Shown here: positions 24,871-38,066 of the stretch, piece after piece
Layout: every line of letters starts with the position of its first letter
Position numbering within the stretch: the first letter of the stretch is position 1
DNA from: Trissonchulus latispiculum
Taxonomy: Eukaryota > Nematoda > Enoplea > Enoplida > Ironidae
DNA: 64,000 nt
Assembly (NCBI GenBank): GCA_030248195.1
Contig: JASAND010017838.1
Coordinates: 1 to 64,000, forward strand
Reading direction: 5' to 3'
The notes under the pieces: model-generated
What the model saw: only the letters and a program-made list of their open reading frames with translations
Told to the model about the DNA's origin: nothing
Database searches by the model: none
Made by a program: the position numbers and the translations under genes

Positions 24871-27800
24871 ATGCTCAGAAAACTATGTGAACGCTCCTAC
24901 ACTACATTAATGTCAGCACTCTTATCCATTGTTATTGTTTATATGTTGCTGTATCGAAGCAATATGGCGGCAATTCAGAAGTCCTTAGTGGATCGACGAA
25001 GAGTTGATATCAGCATTTTAGACCCAAAAGCGTTCGAGGCGTCCCGCACTTTTCGCCAGCAGATAGGAATGCAGACGTTTCCCTATTGCTCCGAGTTATT
25101 TGATTACAGCGCCCCATACGGTTTAGTGGAAGCAGCTATTCGCTGGTATCCAACAGACCTTTATAACGACACTGACCTAGTGAAGTTTACCTGCAGTGAA
25201 ATTGAAAGGGCTTACAGTATGCCACAAAAGCCGCATTCTTCCGAAGAAGCAGAGTACTCTTTGGCATATATTATAATGGCATACAAAGATGCAGATCAGG
25301 TACGAATTAAACTTAAGATAATATGGCGGCATCTTGGTTCTAATTCGATGAGCGGCTGGGGCGAGTACAAATTTGTTAATTATTATTTATTCGGGAAACT
25401 AATTTATTGATGAGTTGTGTGTACTTTGTGATTTTACAATTTGCTTACCACCGCACCGACCTGCTTGATATACTCACGCTCTTTATATTGTATTACATCG
25501 TGCTATTCTTGTTTCACTTAATGTTGCAAATTTTTGGCTTCGAAAGAAGTGGTCGGGTAGTCTTGAGAATTCTGGTTTGATACATATGTAGTATCGAAGT
25601 ACGTATGGATACAATGCGTAACCAGTACTTGTGTAAGTATTTATGGTGTAAGTATTTGTTCCAGTGTTTGTGCAAGAATAACACCGTTTCAAGAAATTAG
25701 TGCACACCATTCACTTTGATTCCATTGAGTCCATGCATCATTGGACTGGTCATTTCAGATTCTATCCATGCCAAAAATACGAATGTTGGTCAGCTCCTGT
25801 AACAACATCAACATTCAATATTAATTGTATTGAAAAACTGCTAAAACTGTTCATTTGATTTTATTTAATTTCCTATTTTTTACTTCCAACAGATCTGTTT
25901 TGAGATATATACCTGAAAATATCAATTTTGCTTGGTTCACGGTACTGAAATTTTTCAAAACTCATATGACATAACTTGCAAGATGAACAAGAATGAATAT
26001 AGCTATTGGATGAATTGACCTTCGATTCAGTCATTTTTCACCCACTGATCTTAATTTTTAAAGACAATTTTTACAAGTGCTACTATGTGGCCTATATTCA
26101 AAAACATTAAATTGAAGAAGTTACATACTACCCCATTAAATAAACAGGAAGTTACGACAAAAAATATAAAATAGTAATATCAAATGTGCAACTTATTAAT
26201 AATTACATTATTAATTACATTAGTTGCTTACCTTAAAAGCTGTAATCTAACTTTTACTTGTGTGTTCAGCAGTCAAATTAAAAAGATATTTGACTGCTGG
26301 TTCTAAACTTCAACAGTAATGATATCAAAGTAGTAGCACAGAAAACAGTCTGCATATATTTAAGGTTTTTAGGTTTCTTTTTAAAGTCAACAATCACTTC
26401 ATTTCTCTTTTTCTTTTTTAAAAAGCAAAAGTCATCACATCGATAGTCCGGGATTTGTTGGCGGTAAAATTGTCCGGTGGTAGGATTGTATCTCAGCGGA
26501 CATCTCCGGTCTCTTTGTGGGCGTCTTGGGGCAGCGTGAGCAAAGACGTTGGGTCCTGCGTTCTGCTCAGCGAGGTTACGCGGATCTGCAATAACTCGGG
26601 CTCTGGCTGCTGCTAGAAAACTCGGCAGTTGCAACCAGTCGTCAGCTGGATCAGTAGGCACAACCGCGCCTCCGTGCCGATGACACAGCTGGTCAACATG
26701 GCGGAACCACAATTGACCCTTTACGGCTACACCATACATAACGGACCCACGCCTCTTGACGATGACACCAGGAACCCATTTTTCGCCAGATCGGTAATTC
26801 CGTATCCAAACTGCTTGGTTGACTTCAAATTGTCTCTTTGCTTCTGTTTGTACCTCAGGCAGCAATGGTTATCTTCAGTCAAGATTGTCAGTCGTGCTCG
26901 GACTGGATGTTTTAGAACCAGTTCCGCTGGAGTAATTCTGCTGCTTGGATTGGGTGTGTTCCGGTAGTTAAGGAGGAACACGGGAATATATGGGCTTCCG
27001 TGCTGACAGCGCTTTAGGTAATCCTTGAACGTTCTTACCATTCTCTCGGCTAAACCATTAGAGCTAGGATGATACGGTGGGGTGTTAATGAGAGTTATTC
27101 CATTGGTTCGGCAGAAAAGCTTAAATTCTTTTGATAAAAATGCTGGCCCATTGTCAGATACCAAGGTCTTTGGAAATCCAAACCGGCTAAAAATCTTTTT
27201 CAGATGCTTGAGAGACTCGCCAGTAGTGGCATTGGCCACTGCACTAATTTCCGGCCATTCAGAATAGGCATCCACAAGAACTAAGTACATTTTCTTTTTC
27301 ACAGGACCCAGAAAATCAGCATGTACTCTTGACCAAAACTGGTTGTTGACGGGCTATGTGGCTCCTTTAGCAAGCGACGGACGATTATCTTTAGTAGTGC
27401 AACATTCAGTGCAAGTGTTGACATGAGTAGCAATATCATCATTGACCCCAGCCCACCAGAAAACCTGTCGAGCTAAGGTTTGACTTTTGTTCACCCCGGT
27501 GTGACTTGAATGCAATTCCGTTAATATCTTGGAGCGCAGAGATTTTGGAATGATAACCCTCTGATTCCAAAACAGGCAACCATTGGAAATCGTGATTTCT
27601 TGACGACGCGTGAAGTACGGCATCAGATCTTTTTCATTGCTAGGTAAATGGGACGGCCAACCAATTTTTGGTGTATTCCAACACTCTTTTTAGCTCAAAA
27701 TCTTCGGCTAATTCATTAGCGACGTCGGTTCCTGTCACTAGCAGACTTTTTAGTTTTATCCGAATGTATCAGGTCGATACCTTCAGTGTCTCGGTCGATT

Positions 27801-30800
27801 GTGTTGGTAGTATGCACTTCAGCAGAAGTCGGGAATCGTGATAGGCAGTCAGCATTTGAATTGTCCTTTGAACGTCGATACTTTATTTCATAATCGAAGC
27901 CTGCAAGAATTACTGCCCATCTTTGTAATCTATTTGCAGCGTAGGCTGGAATCCCAGTATAGGGACCAAAAATTTTAATGAGTGGTTGATGATCTGTAAT
28001 CAAGACGAAATGTCTTCCAAACAGATAAGGGTAGAATTTCATCAAACCAAAAATTATTGCCAGCGCTTCTTTATCAATCTGGGCATACTTTTGTTCCTGG
28101 ACGCTGAGAGTCTTCGACGCTGCAGCTATTAGCCTTTCGGTGTTATCAGTTTCCAGATGAGATAAGACGGCACTAACCCCGAATGGCGAAGCATCACAGG
28201 CGAGCACCAATATTTTCTTAGGGTCATATGGAACTCTAATGGGTTTCTCATTGAGCTTTGCCTTTAGGCTATCAAAACTCTTCTGGCGCTCGTTACTCCA
28301 ATCCCACAGATTTCCTTTCTTCATCAATTGATAAAGTGGAGCTGCAATTACGGCGAGGTTTGCAATGAGTGGGGCATAGAAATTTATTTTTCCCAGGAAA
28401 ACTCTTAGTTCATGCACAGATTTTGGGGCAGGAATCACTGATATAGCATCAACTTTCTTCTGTAAAGGTTGAATTCCGTTAGCATCTACTGATAATCCCA
28501 AATACGGGATGGATTGGGCACCAAAGACGCACTTGTCCCAGCCAAGCTTGATACCATTTGCAAGCAATCTTTTAAACACTTCACGCAAATTTTCGACATG
28601 CTCTTTGTCATCGGAACCGGTGACAACTACATCATCGAAGAAGAACACCACTCCCGGGCATCCACTGAGTATTTCATGCATCTTCCGATTAAACACAGCA
28701 GGAGCCGAGGAGACGCCAAAAGGCAGCCTTTTGTACTTGAACAAGCACAGGTGTGTGTTAATTACACACAAAGATAGGTTTTCATTGTCCAACACGAGCT
28801 GGTTGTACGCTCTGGCCAAGTCTAATTTCGTGTATGCCTTCCCCTGCAACAGGATTTGGTAAAGTTCTTCTGGGTTTGGAATGGGAAACTGGTCGACAAT
28901 CAAATCTTTGTTGATGGTTACCTTGAAATCGGCACAAACGCGCACTTCTCCAGTCGGCTTCATAACAGGGACAATTGGTGCTGCCCATTCTGAAACGTTG
29001 ATTTTCTCCAGTATTCCGTCTTTAATATCCCTGTTCATACTGTTCTCTATACCTTCTTTCATAGCATAAGGTACTGTGCGGGGTATGAAGAATTTCGGCT
29101 TGGTATGCGGTTTGATGCGGATTTGAACTGGCATACCTTTGACTTTTCCCAACTTCTTTTCAAATAATTCTTTGTATTCTTGGCAAAGAGGATCAATTTT
29201 CTTCTTCAGCGAGTTTTCTTTGTTCGGTGAAACTTGGAAATTGAAGGTTTTCTCCCAATTCAGCTTTATCTGCTTAAGCCAAGTGCGGCCTAACAGAGCT
29301 GGCCCTTTTGCATTGGCAGCTACAATAACAGGCATTTTCTTGTATGCTTTGTCTTGATGAAGTACTTCGACTTCAGCTGCACCAAGCACCGGAATGTCAG
29401 AATCGTTGTAGCCTTTCAATCGTATCTTCGTCTTCTCTATTTGTAAGCGCGGTCTCATCTTTGCTATCAGGTGTTGAGGCAAAACCGTTACTGCATCTCC
29501 GGTGTCGACTTGCATTTCTGCGGCAACTCCGTTGATTCTGCATTTTGTTAGAATGGGTGCTGTATCACTGCGGAAAGAGTATAGATGGCAAATAGGTGCT
29601 GAATCTCATCATCTGAATTTTCGGAATCTTCAACACAGTAATTTTTCTGCGGATTGATTTTTCGGCTTGGGACTTGATTCTTTGTTCTCTTTAGTTGTGA
29701 CTGGCAAACCTTTGAAATATGCCCTTTCTTGTTACAACGGCGACAATATTCTTCATTAAATCTGCATTCGTTAGCCCAATGTCCTGGAACACCACATCGA
29801 TAGCAGTTACCTGGTGCTGAAAATTTGGAGTAGATTTTCCACTCTTTTTCTGGTTTTCGTTTTAGGAATGAACTTCAGAAATCTTCCCTTGGTGGATCTC
29901 AGTGGAACCTTTGTCAGAAAACTCCATGGTTTGCGCTAAATCGAAGGCTCTTTGGATTGTGAGGTCTTGTTCGGCCAGCAATCGCTTCATGATGGCTTGA
30001 TTCCGCAAACCAAATACAAAGCTATCACATAGCACTTCTTCTAGGAATTCGCCAAACTGGCATTTAGTAGCTAGTTCGCGCAATTCTGCCAGAAATTCCG
30101 CCACTGTTTCACCATCTTGTTGTTTCTTGTGGTAGAATTTACATCGCTCACCCGTCTTCAGAGGGGTGGGCTCGTAGTGACTTTTAAGTCTTTGTTGCAG
30201 TTCAATCAAGTCAACATCTCCAGGTTTTCTGGGTGCTACAAGATTTTCCAGGATTCGGTATGTTAATGTTCCAACTGAGGTGAGAAAGATAGCTTTCTTC
30301 TTATTCTCATCAACAATTTCATTCGCCAGAAAAAACTGGTCCATGCGGTCTAAGTATGTATGAAGTCCATCTCTCCTGATCTGGACAGAAATTATCCAGA
30401 GACCCAATCAAATCATTTCCACACAGTGCGCCAAATAAAAAGATATTTGACTGCTGGTTCTAGACTTCAACAGTAATGATATCAAAGTAGTAGCACAGAA
30501 AACAGTCTGCATATATTTAAGGTTTTTAGGTTTCTTTTTAAAGTCAACAATCACTTCACAAAGCTATTTGACTTTGTTGCTGTATCAATTTTTACATCAC
30601 ATTTTGATAACGCTTTTTTCTTTTCGTGCACATGAGGCTTATGAATAATTATATATAGGTTAAGCGTTAAGCTAATTATCTGAGCCTTTGATTAGCCTTT
30701 CGGGATTGCAAATTCGAAAGTGATTTTTGAATAAGAGAATATTTTTCTTTCAAAGCGGGTTCAAACTTCCAACTTCAAACGGTCTGGTTCAAACCGTGAT

Positions 30801-32839
30801 TAACTGATACTGCATTTTATTAAAGGTGGGAAGATTATTGCAATCGATCTATTGGCCTCAAAACGTCTACTGCATACACATTGACAAAGACAGCACCAAA
30901 AAATTTAAAGATGCCATCAGGAAGCTGGTCTCATGCTTTCCTGACAACATATTCATTGCAAGTAGGTTTGAATACCATCCTTGGTACATTTTAGCGTTTT
31001 ATATGTAATCTCTGATGTTACATAGCTTCTTGGTCCTTTCTTGCTAAGCACTAATAAATTGTCGGTAGGTACAGGCTATTTGTTATCTCACGAAGCTGGT
31101 AACTGGCAAGTCTGTAATCAGCTGAGAATCTGAAATATTTCGCTTAGAAAAATAGCAGATTAAATTAAAATATTAAACTTATTCAGTTGCCCTTGTTGCC
31201 CTTATTCGGTCAGCATCCGTGCAAAACCACAAATTCAACCTCAAAGTGGGCTTACTTGACGGAGTGCGCTTACTGTCGTAATTTTATTTCGATATTAACA
31301 AGTGCAACAAAAGCTAAAATAGCCCTAGCAGCTGCACTGGGTTGCACTGGTTGCAGTGCTTGTAAATTAATTTTCGGTCTTTTAATGAGTTTATTTCTAC
31401 TACCTAGGTAAACTGGAAGCAGTGGACTGGGGTGGAATGGGTGTATTGAGAGGTGCTCTAAATTGCATCAGGGATCTGAGTCGTAGAAAAGAGAACTGGC
31501 AGTACGTGCTTTTGTATTCTGGCACGGATTTCCCGCTGAAGACAAATCTTGAATTGGTACAAATCCTCAAAATTCTTAATGGATCTCAAGACTCCAGTCT
31601 TGCCATAGAGGATAACGATCGATGGCTGTTCAATTATTTCTATAATGGAACGGAAAGCAGAAAGGTAAAAGAAAGGTTGTTCACGGAAACACTTCATTAA
31701 TGAGAATTTTCTGTTGCAGTTGAATACTTAGAATTCGTGGTAGCAGTAAGAGTACAATATTTAATTCGTTGAATGACAGAACTTAAACATTTAGAAAATT
31801 TTGCCTTATAATTGTGTATCCTTACAGTTTTAGCGAAAGAAATGAAAACGGCGAAAGAATTTCTGTTTCAGGATCGAGAACGTGGTTTTCGTGGTATACC
31901 TCCAGGAAATTTGATTGTCTACAAAGGAATGTATCAGGTTACTCTGTCCAGAGAATTCGCCATTTTCTCTGTAACTAATCAAGTCGCCATAGACTACCTC
32001 CATTGGTTAGAAGGAGCATTTGTATCGGACGAGTTCTTCTTCGCGACACTTATACATAACACTCATCTTGGTGCTCCGGGAAATTTTCCAGGTATAGCTA
32101 CTAGCTAGTTTAAAAGTTTCAAATTCCCTTGCCCTTTCGCATGTAATTCTCCCCCCCCCCTCCTCCTCGTGAAGTACATAATTTTAAAGGAAGTAAATGA
32201 TTAGAGCAATTTTAGGTTTTAAATCTCGTTGCATTAACGAATTCCTCTATTTTGAGAACACTTAACGAGTTTTTCCAGTGTTTTGTAGATTCTAAAAATC
32301 TTAATTCCAAAATTTCAACCTCGGACTCTTTCAAAGTTCAGGGACAAGAAACAATTTTCTACTCTGTCACCGCCTTCTATTCACCCTACTACCAAATAAT
32401 GCTAGCAAATTAGAAAAAGTAGATTTAGAACTACAAAATGATTTTGATTACAGGGATTTGCTTATATTACTATTCTTACTTCAATTTGGGGAAACCGTGG
32501 ATTTCTCGATATCAGATTTGGGGACCGGAGCGAGACAAATGTCTCAGCGAATTTTGGACTCATTCCTCTTGTGTGTTTGGAGTGAGAGATTTACCTAATT
32601 TGTATGATCGAATGGAATTGACTGCTCACAAATTTTATGGAACGTTTGAACCGGCTGCCCAACGTTGTATGGCTGAACTGCTATACAACAGGACATATGG
32701 CTTGACAGCTGCCAGCAGTACAGATATAGATTTGGACGTCTACAGAAATTTACCTTCAGTTGTTTATCAGAATTTGAATGCAACTGAACGAGCTAATTTT
32801 ACTTGTGTTCCTTCTAATGGCATTAGATATTTAGCTTGA
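24871..32839 (+). CDS. core-2/I-branching beta-1,6-GlcNAc transferase (GT14), copy 1
   Basis: Five exons, 24,871-25,299, 30,826-30,961, 31,408-31,664, 31,872-32,091 and 32,454-32,839, join in frame to about 475 codons (intron phases 0, 1, 0, 1). Residues 11-29 are a membrane anchor after a short basic tail, as in type II Golgi enzymes. The stem is followed by the Branch domain: IYWPQNVYCIHID in exon 2, YSGTDFPLKTN and LNGSQDSS in exon 3, IVYKGMYQVTLSR and SDEFFFATL in exon 4. The Glu in the last motif aligns with the catalytic base of vertebrate C2GnT. The expected reaction is transfer of GlcNAc from UDP-GlcNAc in beta-1,6 linkage to an O-glycan. Intron 1 is 5.5 kb and carries a Ty3/gypsy element on the other strand. 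A close paralogue follows at 40.5-52.5 kb. The exact acceptor cannot be told from sequence. Confidence 0.9.
26278..26401 (-). repeat. 3' LTR of element A
   Basis: 124 bp, directly preceded in element orientation by the polypurine tract; nearly identical to the 5' LTR. Confidence 0.95.
26402..29560 (-). pseudogene. element A pol: protease, RT, RNase H, integrase (frameshifted)
   Basis: A 599-codon open frame at 29,515-27,716 holds the protease active site (VDTGD), the RT domain (LPFGVSSAPAVF and FFDD at about 28,629-28,643, replacing the usual YxDD) and RNase H (CDASPFG, TDHQPL). Integrase continues in other frames at 27,623-27,354 (zinc region HSSHTGVN ... CTEC) and 27,302-26,727 (VSDNGPAF, AERMVRTF), with a C-terminal extension at 26,865-26,278. 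A TAG interrupts at 27,354-27,356. Frameshifts lie near 29,570, 27,730, 27,660 and 26,800. Either the copy is newly damaged, moved in trans, or contains sequencing indels. Confidence 0.85.
29640..30430 (-). pseudogene. element A gag with two CCHC zinc knuckles
   Basis: The capsid-like part is read at 30,407-29,862 (for example YLDRMDQFFLANEI). It begins almost directly after the 5' LTR. A frameshift lies near its start and another before the nucleocapsid part, where two C-x2-C-x4-H-x4-C knuckles (CYRCGVPGHWANEC and CRRCNKKGHISKVC) fall at about 29,806-29,704. Confidence 0.8.
30436..30558 (-). repeat. 5' LTR of element A
   Basis: 123 bp; followed in element orientation by TTTGGCGCACTGTG, a plausible primer binding site. 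Confidence 0.95.
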
Positions 32840-33853
32840 TGTTAATTAAAAATGACCAGAGAGAAAGCTTTGGTGTAAACTTCCCAATTGAATTGTATTT
32901 GTAATTGTTATCCAAACTGGGTACTAAAGTCTGACCAAAAAATGTAGGGAGCGAAATTGTTTTGTTTATACTGAATTACCGGTACATTTTTGCTGCAGCA
33001 ATGTATATATTTTCTGAACCGTCATGGCATAAACTTTCTTTTGGTTGAAAAAAATTTTTTTAAATTAAAATTCATCAAAAGAAGCCGATTTTTTTGGTTT
33101 TGAAAGATCAGTAGAAGACAGGAACTAGCCGTTCGGTAGAAAACTAGCCCATGTCTCACACATTTTGAATCCCGAATATCAGCTGATTTCGTCAAACATT
33201 GCGATAGTTATTCAATTTTTTCGATTTTCAAAATCCTTTGATCTTTGCCGCTTTTCCAACTTTAACTGGCTTATTACTCGCGACTCACTCAATGCAAAAC
33301 ATTTTTAATTGGATTTTCAGGACCGCTTACTTGTCAGCTTTCATGTGATATATATGGTTTTTCAAAATTTAAAAATCGATTTTTTCGAAAAATACCACTT
33401 TTTGACCCAAAATTTCGACAAGGCGAATCCAGCAAAAGTGGGTAAAAATAACATTATCATAAAGTTTAGTCTGAGCTGAATCCAGCGATATAAAGTTTTC
33501 GTGGCTACGGCTTAAATTGCCCCAGCAATGAATTTTTAAACAATTTCCTATTTCAGGTGATTTCTGACAAGTTGTGCTATATTGTGCATTGATTTGCCGC
33601 AAATAGTGTAAACTAGCCAAAAACAGGCTAAAAAGCGAAATTGTTTAAAAATTAGTTGCGGATGCAATATAAGTTGTAGCCATGAAAACTTTATATCGTT
33701 GGATTCAGCTCCGATTAAACTTTATGATAATATTATTTTTACCCACTTTTGCTGGATTCGCCTTGTCGAAATTTTGGGTCAAAAAGTGGTATTTTTCGAA
33801 AAAATCGAATTTCAAATTTTGAAAAACCACATATATCACATGAAAGCTGACAC

Positions 33854-36621
33854 GTAAATGGTAGGCATGGGCACGGGTAGTCGGGTACCCGACGGGTACC
33901 CGGGTACCCGAAAATTTTCGGGTACCCGGGTCCTGCTTCGGGTACCCGATATCCAGTTAATACCGGAAAAAACCGGATAAAACTGGGATTTTCCAGTTTA
34001 CCCCCTCCCCCACAACACTCAAAAATTTTAAAACTTGACGAATCGAGCTAAAATTTGGTAGGTGTATGTTTTCAACCATCCAGAGCTCAAATATTGCAAA
34101 GTTTTTCATTAAGCGAAATTCTATATTTTTTCCATTTTAAACGGAGACTAAGGGAACCGTAAAAGTTTTGACCCCCATTTTACTGAACAGTTGCATATAG
34201 CAATTTTTGGGGACCAGAACAATAATTTGAAATCAGTTTTTCGATTCGGTTTTCCGTTAGCTCCGTATAAGTTCACTTTTGAAGCTTACAAGCTTAGCTC
34301 ATACATATGCAGAACTAACAAAGCTCAGAATAAAAAACTGATTTTAAATTTGTGTTCTGTGTCCCCGATAACTCCGATAATTTTTGAGTGGTGGAGGGGT
34401 AAATCGTAAAGATCCACGGATTTTTGCAGAACAAGTTTAAGCTCACGTTTACTGTGACAATATTGAATATTGCTTTGACAAATTTTCCACAGTAGATATC
34501 ATGACTTCAGAACGTTCCCTAATTGTAATGAGCATAGAAATGAGTCTGAACTTTCATAAATCAGTCCAGTTCACTGAAAGTGATGATTTTAGTCAAATTT
34601 TTTGAGGAACCATAACCGATTCGGAACTACGGATACTTGCTTGTTTCTTTGACATATTGGCTGCTTAAGGTGCTGGTTTCCTTTCGGGTATTTTTGACTC
34701 CTACGGCTTTAATCCTTTACGCAAAGGGCTAAAATTTACGAAATAACCTATTTCCGTGCTCTTTAACATTTTAGGACCAGTCCCGTATTCTTAGGCCAAA
34801 AGATAAGAAAGTTTTGGTTTTTGGCCTTAAGCTCCAAGTAGGTAGACAAGACACGGGATTTGTTGGTATGGCTGGAAAGAGGACTCGAAAATGAACATTT
34901 TTGCTCTTACAACCTTTGAGCTATCTCCAGTGGTTAAGTCAGTATAAGCAAAAACCTGTTTTTAGGGTCAAAAATGGCCATTTTCGAGGAAATCAGTTTT
35001 CTCAAAATTACTGCCACATGTTAAGGACAAAATTGGCTTTGTTATACTCAATCGATACATCGTCCAAATGCACATTTTGTGAATGCCTATTAGCCGGACT
35101 TTATTTCTTTCAGCTAAAGATTTGGCCGAAAAACCATTTTGGCAAAACTGCGATTATTTTGTTTCGAACATCGATTTCTCAAAAACTACTCGACGGATTC
35201 CGGAGATTTTCGGCAGAATCAAAAATTCGCACTTCTGCGGAGGGACGTTTTTCTTGGTTTGGGCTAAAACATATTGAGTTGCAAGAAAACTCAATGCGAA
35301 GTTGCGAAATTTCGTGTTACTGTGCATTTGGCCGATTTTCTCGACCGTTAAGACCTGCTGAGCCAAATCCAAAAAAACGTCCCTCGGCCCATATGTCCTT
35401 CATATCGTGGCACAAAAAGAACTTTTGGCCTATTCTTCAGTTTTGAGAAATCGATGTTCAAAAACTTTTGGTCTATATTCATCCTGTTAGATGTCAGCTT
35501 GTCAGAAAATTTCTGCTATTTTTTTGCTAATTTTGCCAGTTCTGTAAGCTCATGAGAATGTACAGATAATAAGCTTTAAAACGATGTATAAAGGTCTTTG
35601 CAACTCCCAAAATTGCGAAAGTTATAGCGTTTCAAAAAAACACCACAAAAGCACTGCACAAAAGGATACCACCACCTTAAATAGTTTGGAAAGACAAAAA
35701 CCATCTAGCACGAGCAAATAATGCATTCGATACATTGACCTGGTATGAGCCCTTCTATGGGACTGAGAAAACTCGATAATCGGATCTCGCAACTTTCCTT
35801 TCTTTACGGCCTTTCCGCGAAAGTAAGCTGAACTAAAAAAGTTAAATTGAACTCGGCCTTTAACTCTACTCTACTCTTTTCTAGTCTAGACTAATGCACC
35901 TTTCAAACAGATCGTCCATTTTTATAAAATCTTAATGATACAATATTCTGCCAGTTTTTTGATTAGTGGTTTTGTAATATAATTGCACTACGACTTTTGA
36001 TAAATTTAACATTCTTGAAAACAGCAATGCTAAAAATATTTTTTAAAATCGTGGTGAACACAGATTTCGTGATTCTAAGCCAGTTCGGGAATTGCAACCT
36101 CAAGGTAACTTGCTTAGATAACGTTTATATTAAAATTCAACCCTATGCCAATGCCAATGCCAATTTTTGTAAATCAGCCGTAAGTCTTCATTCCAAATTC
36201 AGCTGACCTCTTTTTCACCAGAAAATAGTTTAATACTATATATCAAACAGTAGCTAAAGCAAAAGCTAACTAAAGCGAAAACTGTACAGATTTTTACAAT
36301 TCTATTGAATTGTGTAATAGTTTGAGTCCATTGTTACAGTGGGACTGCAAAAATTTTTGTTATGGTACCAAATACCAACACTTTTCGGCATCAGTCACCC
36401 TGCAAGTTAAATTTATAAAAGAATTAAGCTGAAATATGCCGCAAAATTGTTTTATTTTAATGGCAAACAAAAAATAAGCATTAAAATTGCGATTTTGTTT
36501 CCGGGTACCCGACAACTGTTCGGGTACCCGGGTAGTGTTGCAATTACCCGACATAGGGCTTCGGGTAGTGCCGGGTACCCGGGTCCAATTTTTTGGACCC
36601 GTGCCCATGCCTAGTAAATGG
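33854..36621. mobile_element. hAT-like non-autonomous element, 2.75 kb
   Basis: The element (33,862-36,613) begins TAGGCATGGGCACGGGT and ends with the exact complement (17 bp). An 8-bp target duplication GTAAATGG lies at 33,854-33,861 and 36,614-36,621, which is diagnostic for hAT-type insertion. GGGTACCCG words recur many times near both ends, possible transposase binding sites. No transposase is readable. It carries the TTAA element at 34,669-35,676. Confidence 0.9.
34665..35680. mobile_element. TTAA-flanked element, copy 1 (1008 bp)
   Basis: Starts GGTGCTGGTTTCCTTT and ends, in complement, GGTGGTGGTATCCTTT, with TTAA on both sides (34,665-34,668 and 35,677-35,680). It is the same family, colinear over its full length, as 44,415-45,427. 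The 181-codon open frame at 34,901-35,446 is shared only in part with the second copy and is probably not a gene. Confidence 0.85.
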
Positions 36622-37189
36622 TCCTGAAAATCCAATTAAAAATTTTTTGCATTGAGTGAGTCGCGAGTAATAGCCAGTCAAAGTTGGAAAAGCGGCAAAG
36701 CTCAAAGGATTTTGAAAATCGAAAAAATTGAATAACTATCGCAATGTTTGACGAAATCAGCTGATATTCGGGATTCAAAATGTGTGAGACATGGGCTAAT
36801 TTTCTACCGAACGGCTAGTTCCTGTCTTCTACTGATCTTTCAAAACCTAAAAAATCGGCTTCTTTTGATGAATTTTAATTTAAAAAAAATTTTTTCAACC
36901 AAAAGAAAGTTTATGCCATGACGGTTCAGAAAATATATACATTGCTGCAGCAAAAATGTACCGGTAATTCAGTATAAACAAAACAATTTCGCTCCCTACA
37001 TTTTTTTGGTCAGACTTTAGTTTAGTGAGGGTGGGTAGCAAAAAGAGGTTCCCGTTTGGTAAGGGTAAGCAAAAGGGGCCTTCCGATGAAGGGTCGCCAA
37101 CAGCCAATCTTAGCCTGACTTAGCGACCCTCCCCCCCCCCCAAACGGGGACCCACTTCTGCCAGCCCCCCCCCCAAACAGGACCCCTTT

Positions 37190-38066
37190 TGGCTACCCAG
37201 GGATGGAAACTGGGTCATGATTTTTGACCCATGACCCACTTGACCCAAACGCAAATTTGACCCAGACCCAAGGCGACCCATGAAATTTGAAAATTCCGTG
37301 ACCCAGACCCAAATGACCCAATCGTTTTCATGACCCGGACCCAGCTGACCCAGGAATTTTTGTGACCCAGACCCAAATGACCCAATAAAATAACTCGACC
37401 TTAACTGAATTTACATTATCCTTTTGTGAAGTGGTTTTGAAACGCAATAACTTTCTTGATTTTTAGGTATACCTATACATACCGATTTGTATAGTTTGCA
37501 GGTTCATAGCTCCTCAATCTTGTCATTTTTATTATTTCAGTAATAGTTATTTTACTTGGAGGATCTGATTGGTTGATGTAGCAAAGCATTTAAAATTTTA
37601 AAATTTATGGAAGTGTACATGGCTTTTGCTACGTGAACCGGCGAAAACATAATGACCGGACAAGGCACAGCTAACTCTACTGAATTCAGAGAAGCTATAC
37701 TAAATTCTAATGAAAGAACAAACGAAACTAAGATTGTCACTACAGCGCAATTTAAATGTAAACTCAATTTAGATTTCGCGCCGATTTAAAAAATTTTTGT
37801 AGCGGCGACAGTTTTACGTAATTGGAACAATCCCAGATCTTCGAATTTGAAATTTGGTAAGACCCTGTGACCCAGACCCAAAATGACCCAATAAAAATTG
37901 CTGACCCAGACCCAAACTGACCCGCAGGAAGCTTGACCCAGACCCACACTGACCCAAACGGTTTAGAAAATTGGTGACCCAAGACCCAGTGACCCAAGCA
38001 AAAATGGCGACCCAAACGACCCATGACCCAGTGACCCAAGACCCAGCTTCCATCCCTGTGGCTACC
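37190..38066. mobile_element. hAT-like non-autonomous element with GACCCA arrays (861 bp)
   Basis: The element (37,198-38,058) begins CAGGGATGGAAACTGGGTC and ends with its near-exact complement (GACCCAGCTTCCATCCCTG). TGGCTACC is duplicated at 37,190-37,197 and 38,059-38,066, an 8-bp hAT-type target site. Both end regions are packed with GACCCA and TGACCCAGACCCA words. It lies inside a further inverted repeat, GGTAGCAAAAAGAGG at 37,033 and its complement near 38,100. Confidence 0.9.

Larger units (their letters stand above)
26274..30562 (-). mobile_element. complete Ty3/gypsy LTR retrotransposon (element A)
   Basis: Direct repeats at 26,278-26,401 and 30,436-30,558 (124 and 123 bp) differ by one substitution and one indel; they start TGAAGTG in element orientation. 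Both outer flanks are CAAA, a 4-bp target duplication. Next to the 5' LTR is TGGCGCACTG, a primer-binding-site-like sequence; next to the 3' LTR is a polypurine tract at 26,402-26,419. Inside are gag, two CCHC knuckles, protease, RT, RNase H and integrase, in Ty3 order. It sits antisense in intron 1 of the first GT14 gene. The LTRs indicate a very recent insertion. Confidence 0.95.
32923..37021. mobile_element. foldback (long inverted-repeat) element, split by a hAT-like insertion
   Basis: The sequence from 32,923 (ACTAAAGTCTGACC) inward is repeated in reverse complement from 37,021 inward. The two arms, each roughly 670 bp, meet near 33,610. The right arm is cut between 33,861 and 36,614 by another transposon. 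Without that insertion the element is about 1.35 kb and almost wholly palindromic. It encodes nothing recognisable. The flanks show no sure target duplication. Confidence 0.85.

Noticed and set aside
28509..29535. Plus-strand open frames across the retrotransposon
   Set aside because: Antisense shadows of the element A pol frame.
34901..35446. 181-codon open frame in TTAA element
   Set aside because: Only partly open in the second copy at 44.4-45.4 kb and without recognisable motifs; probably not coding.
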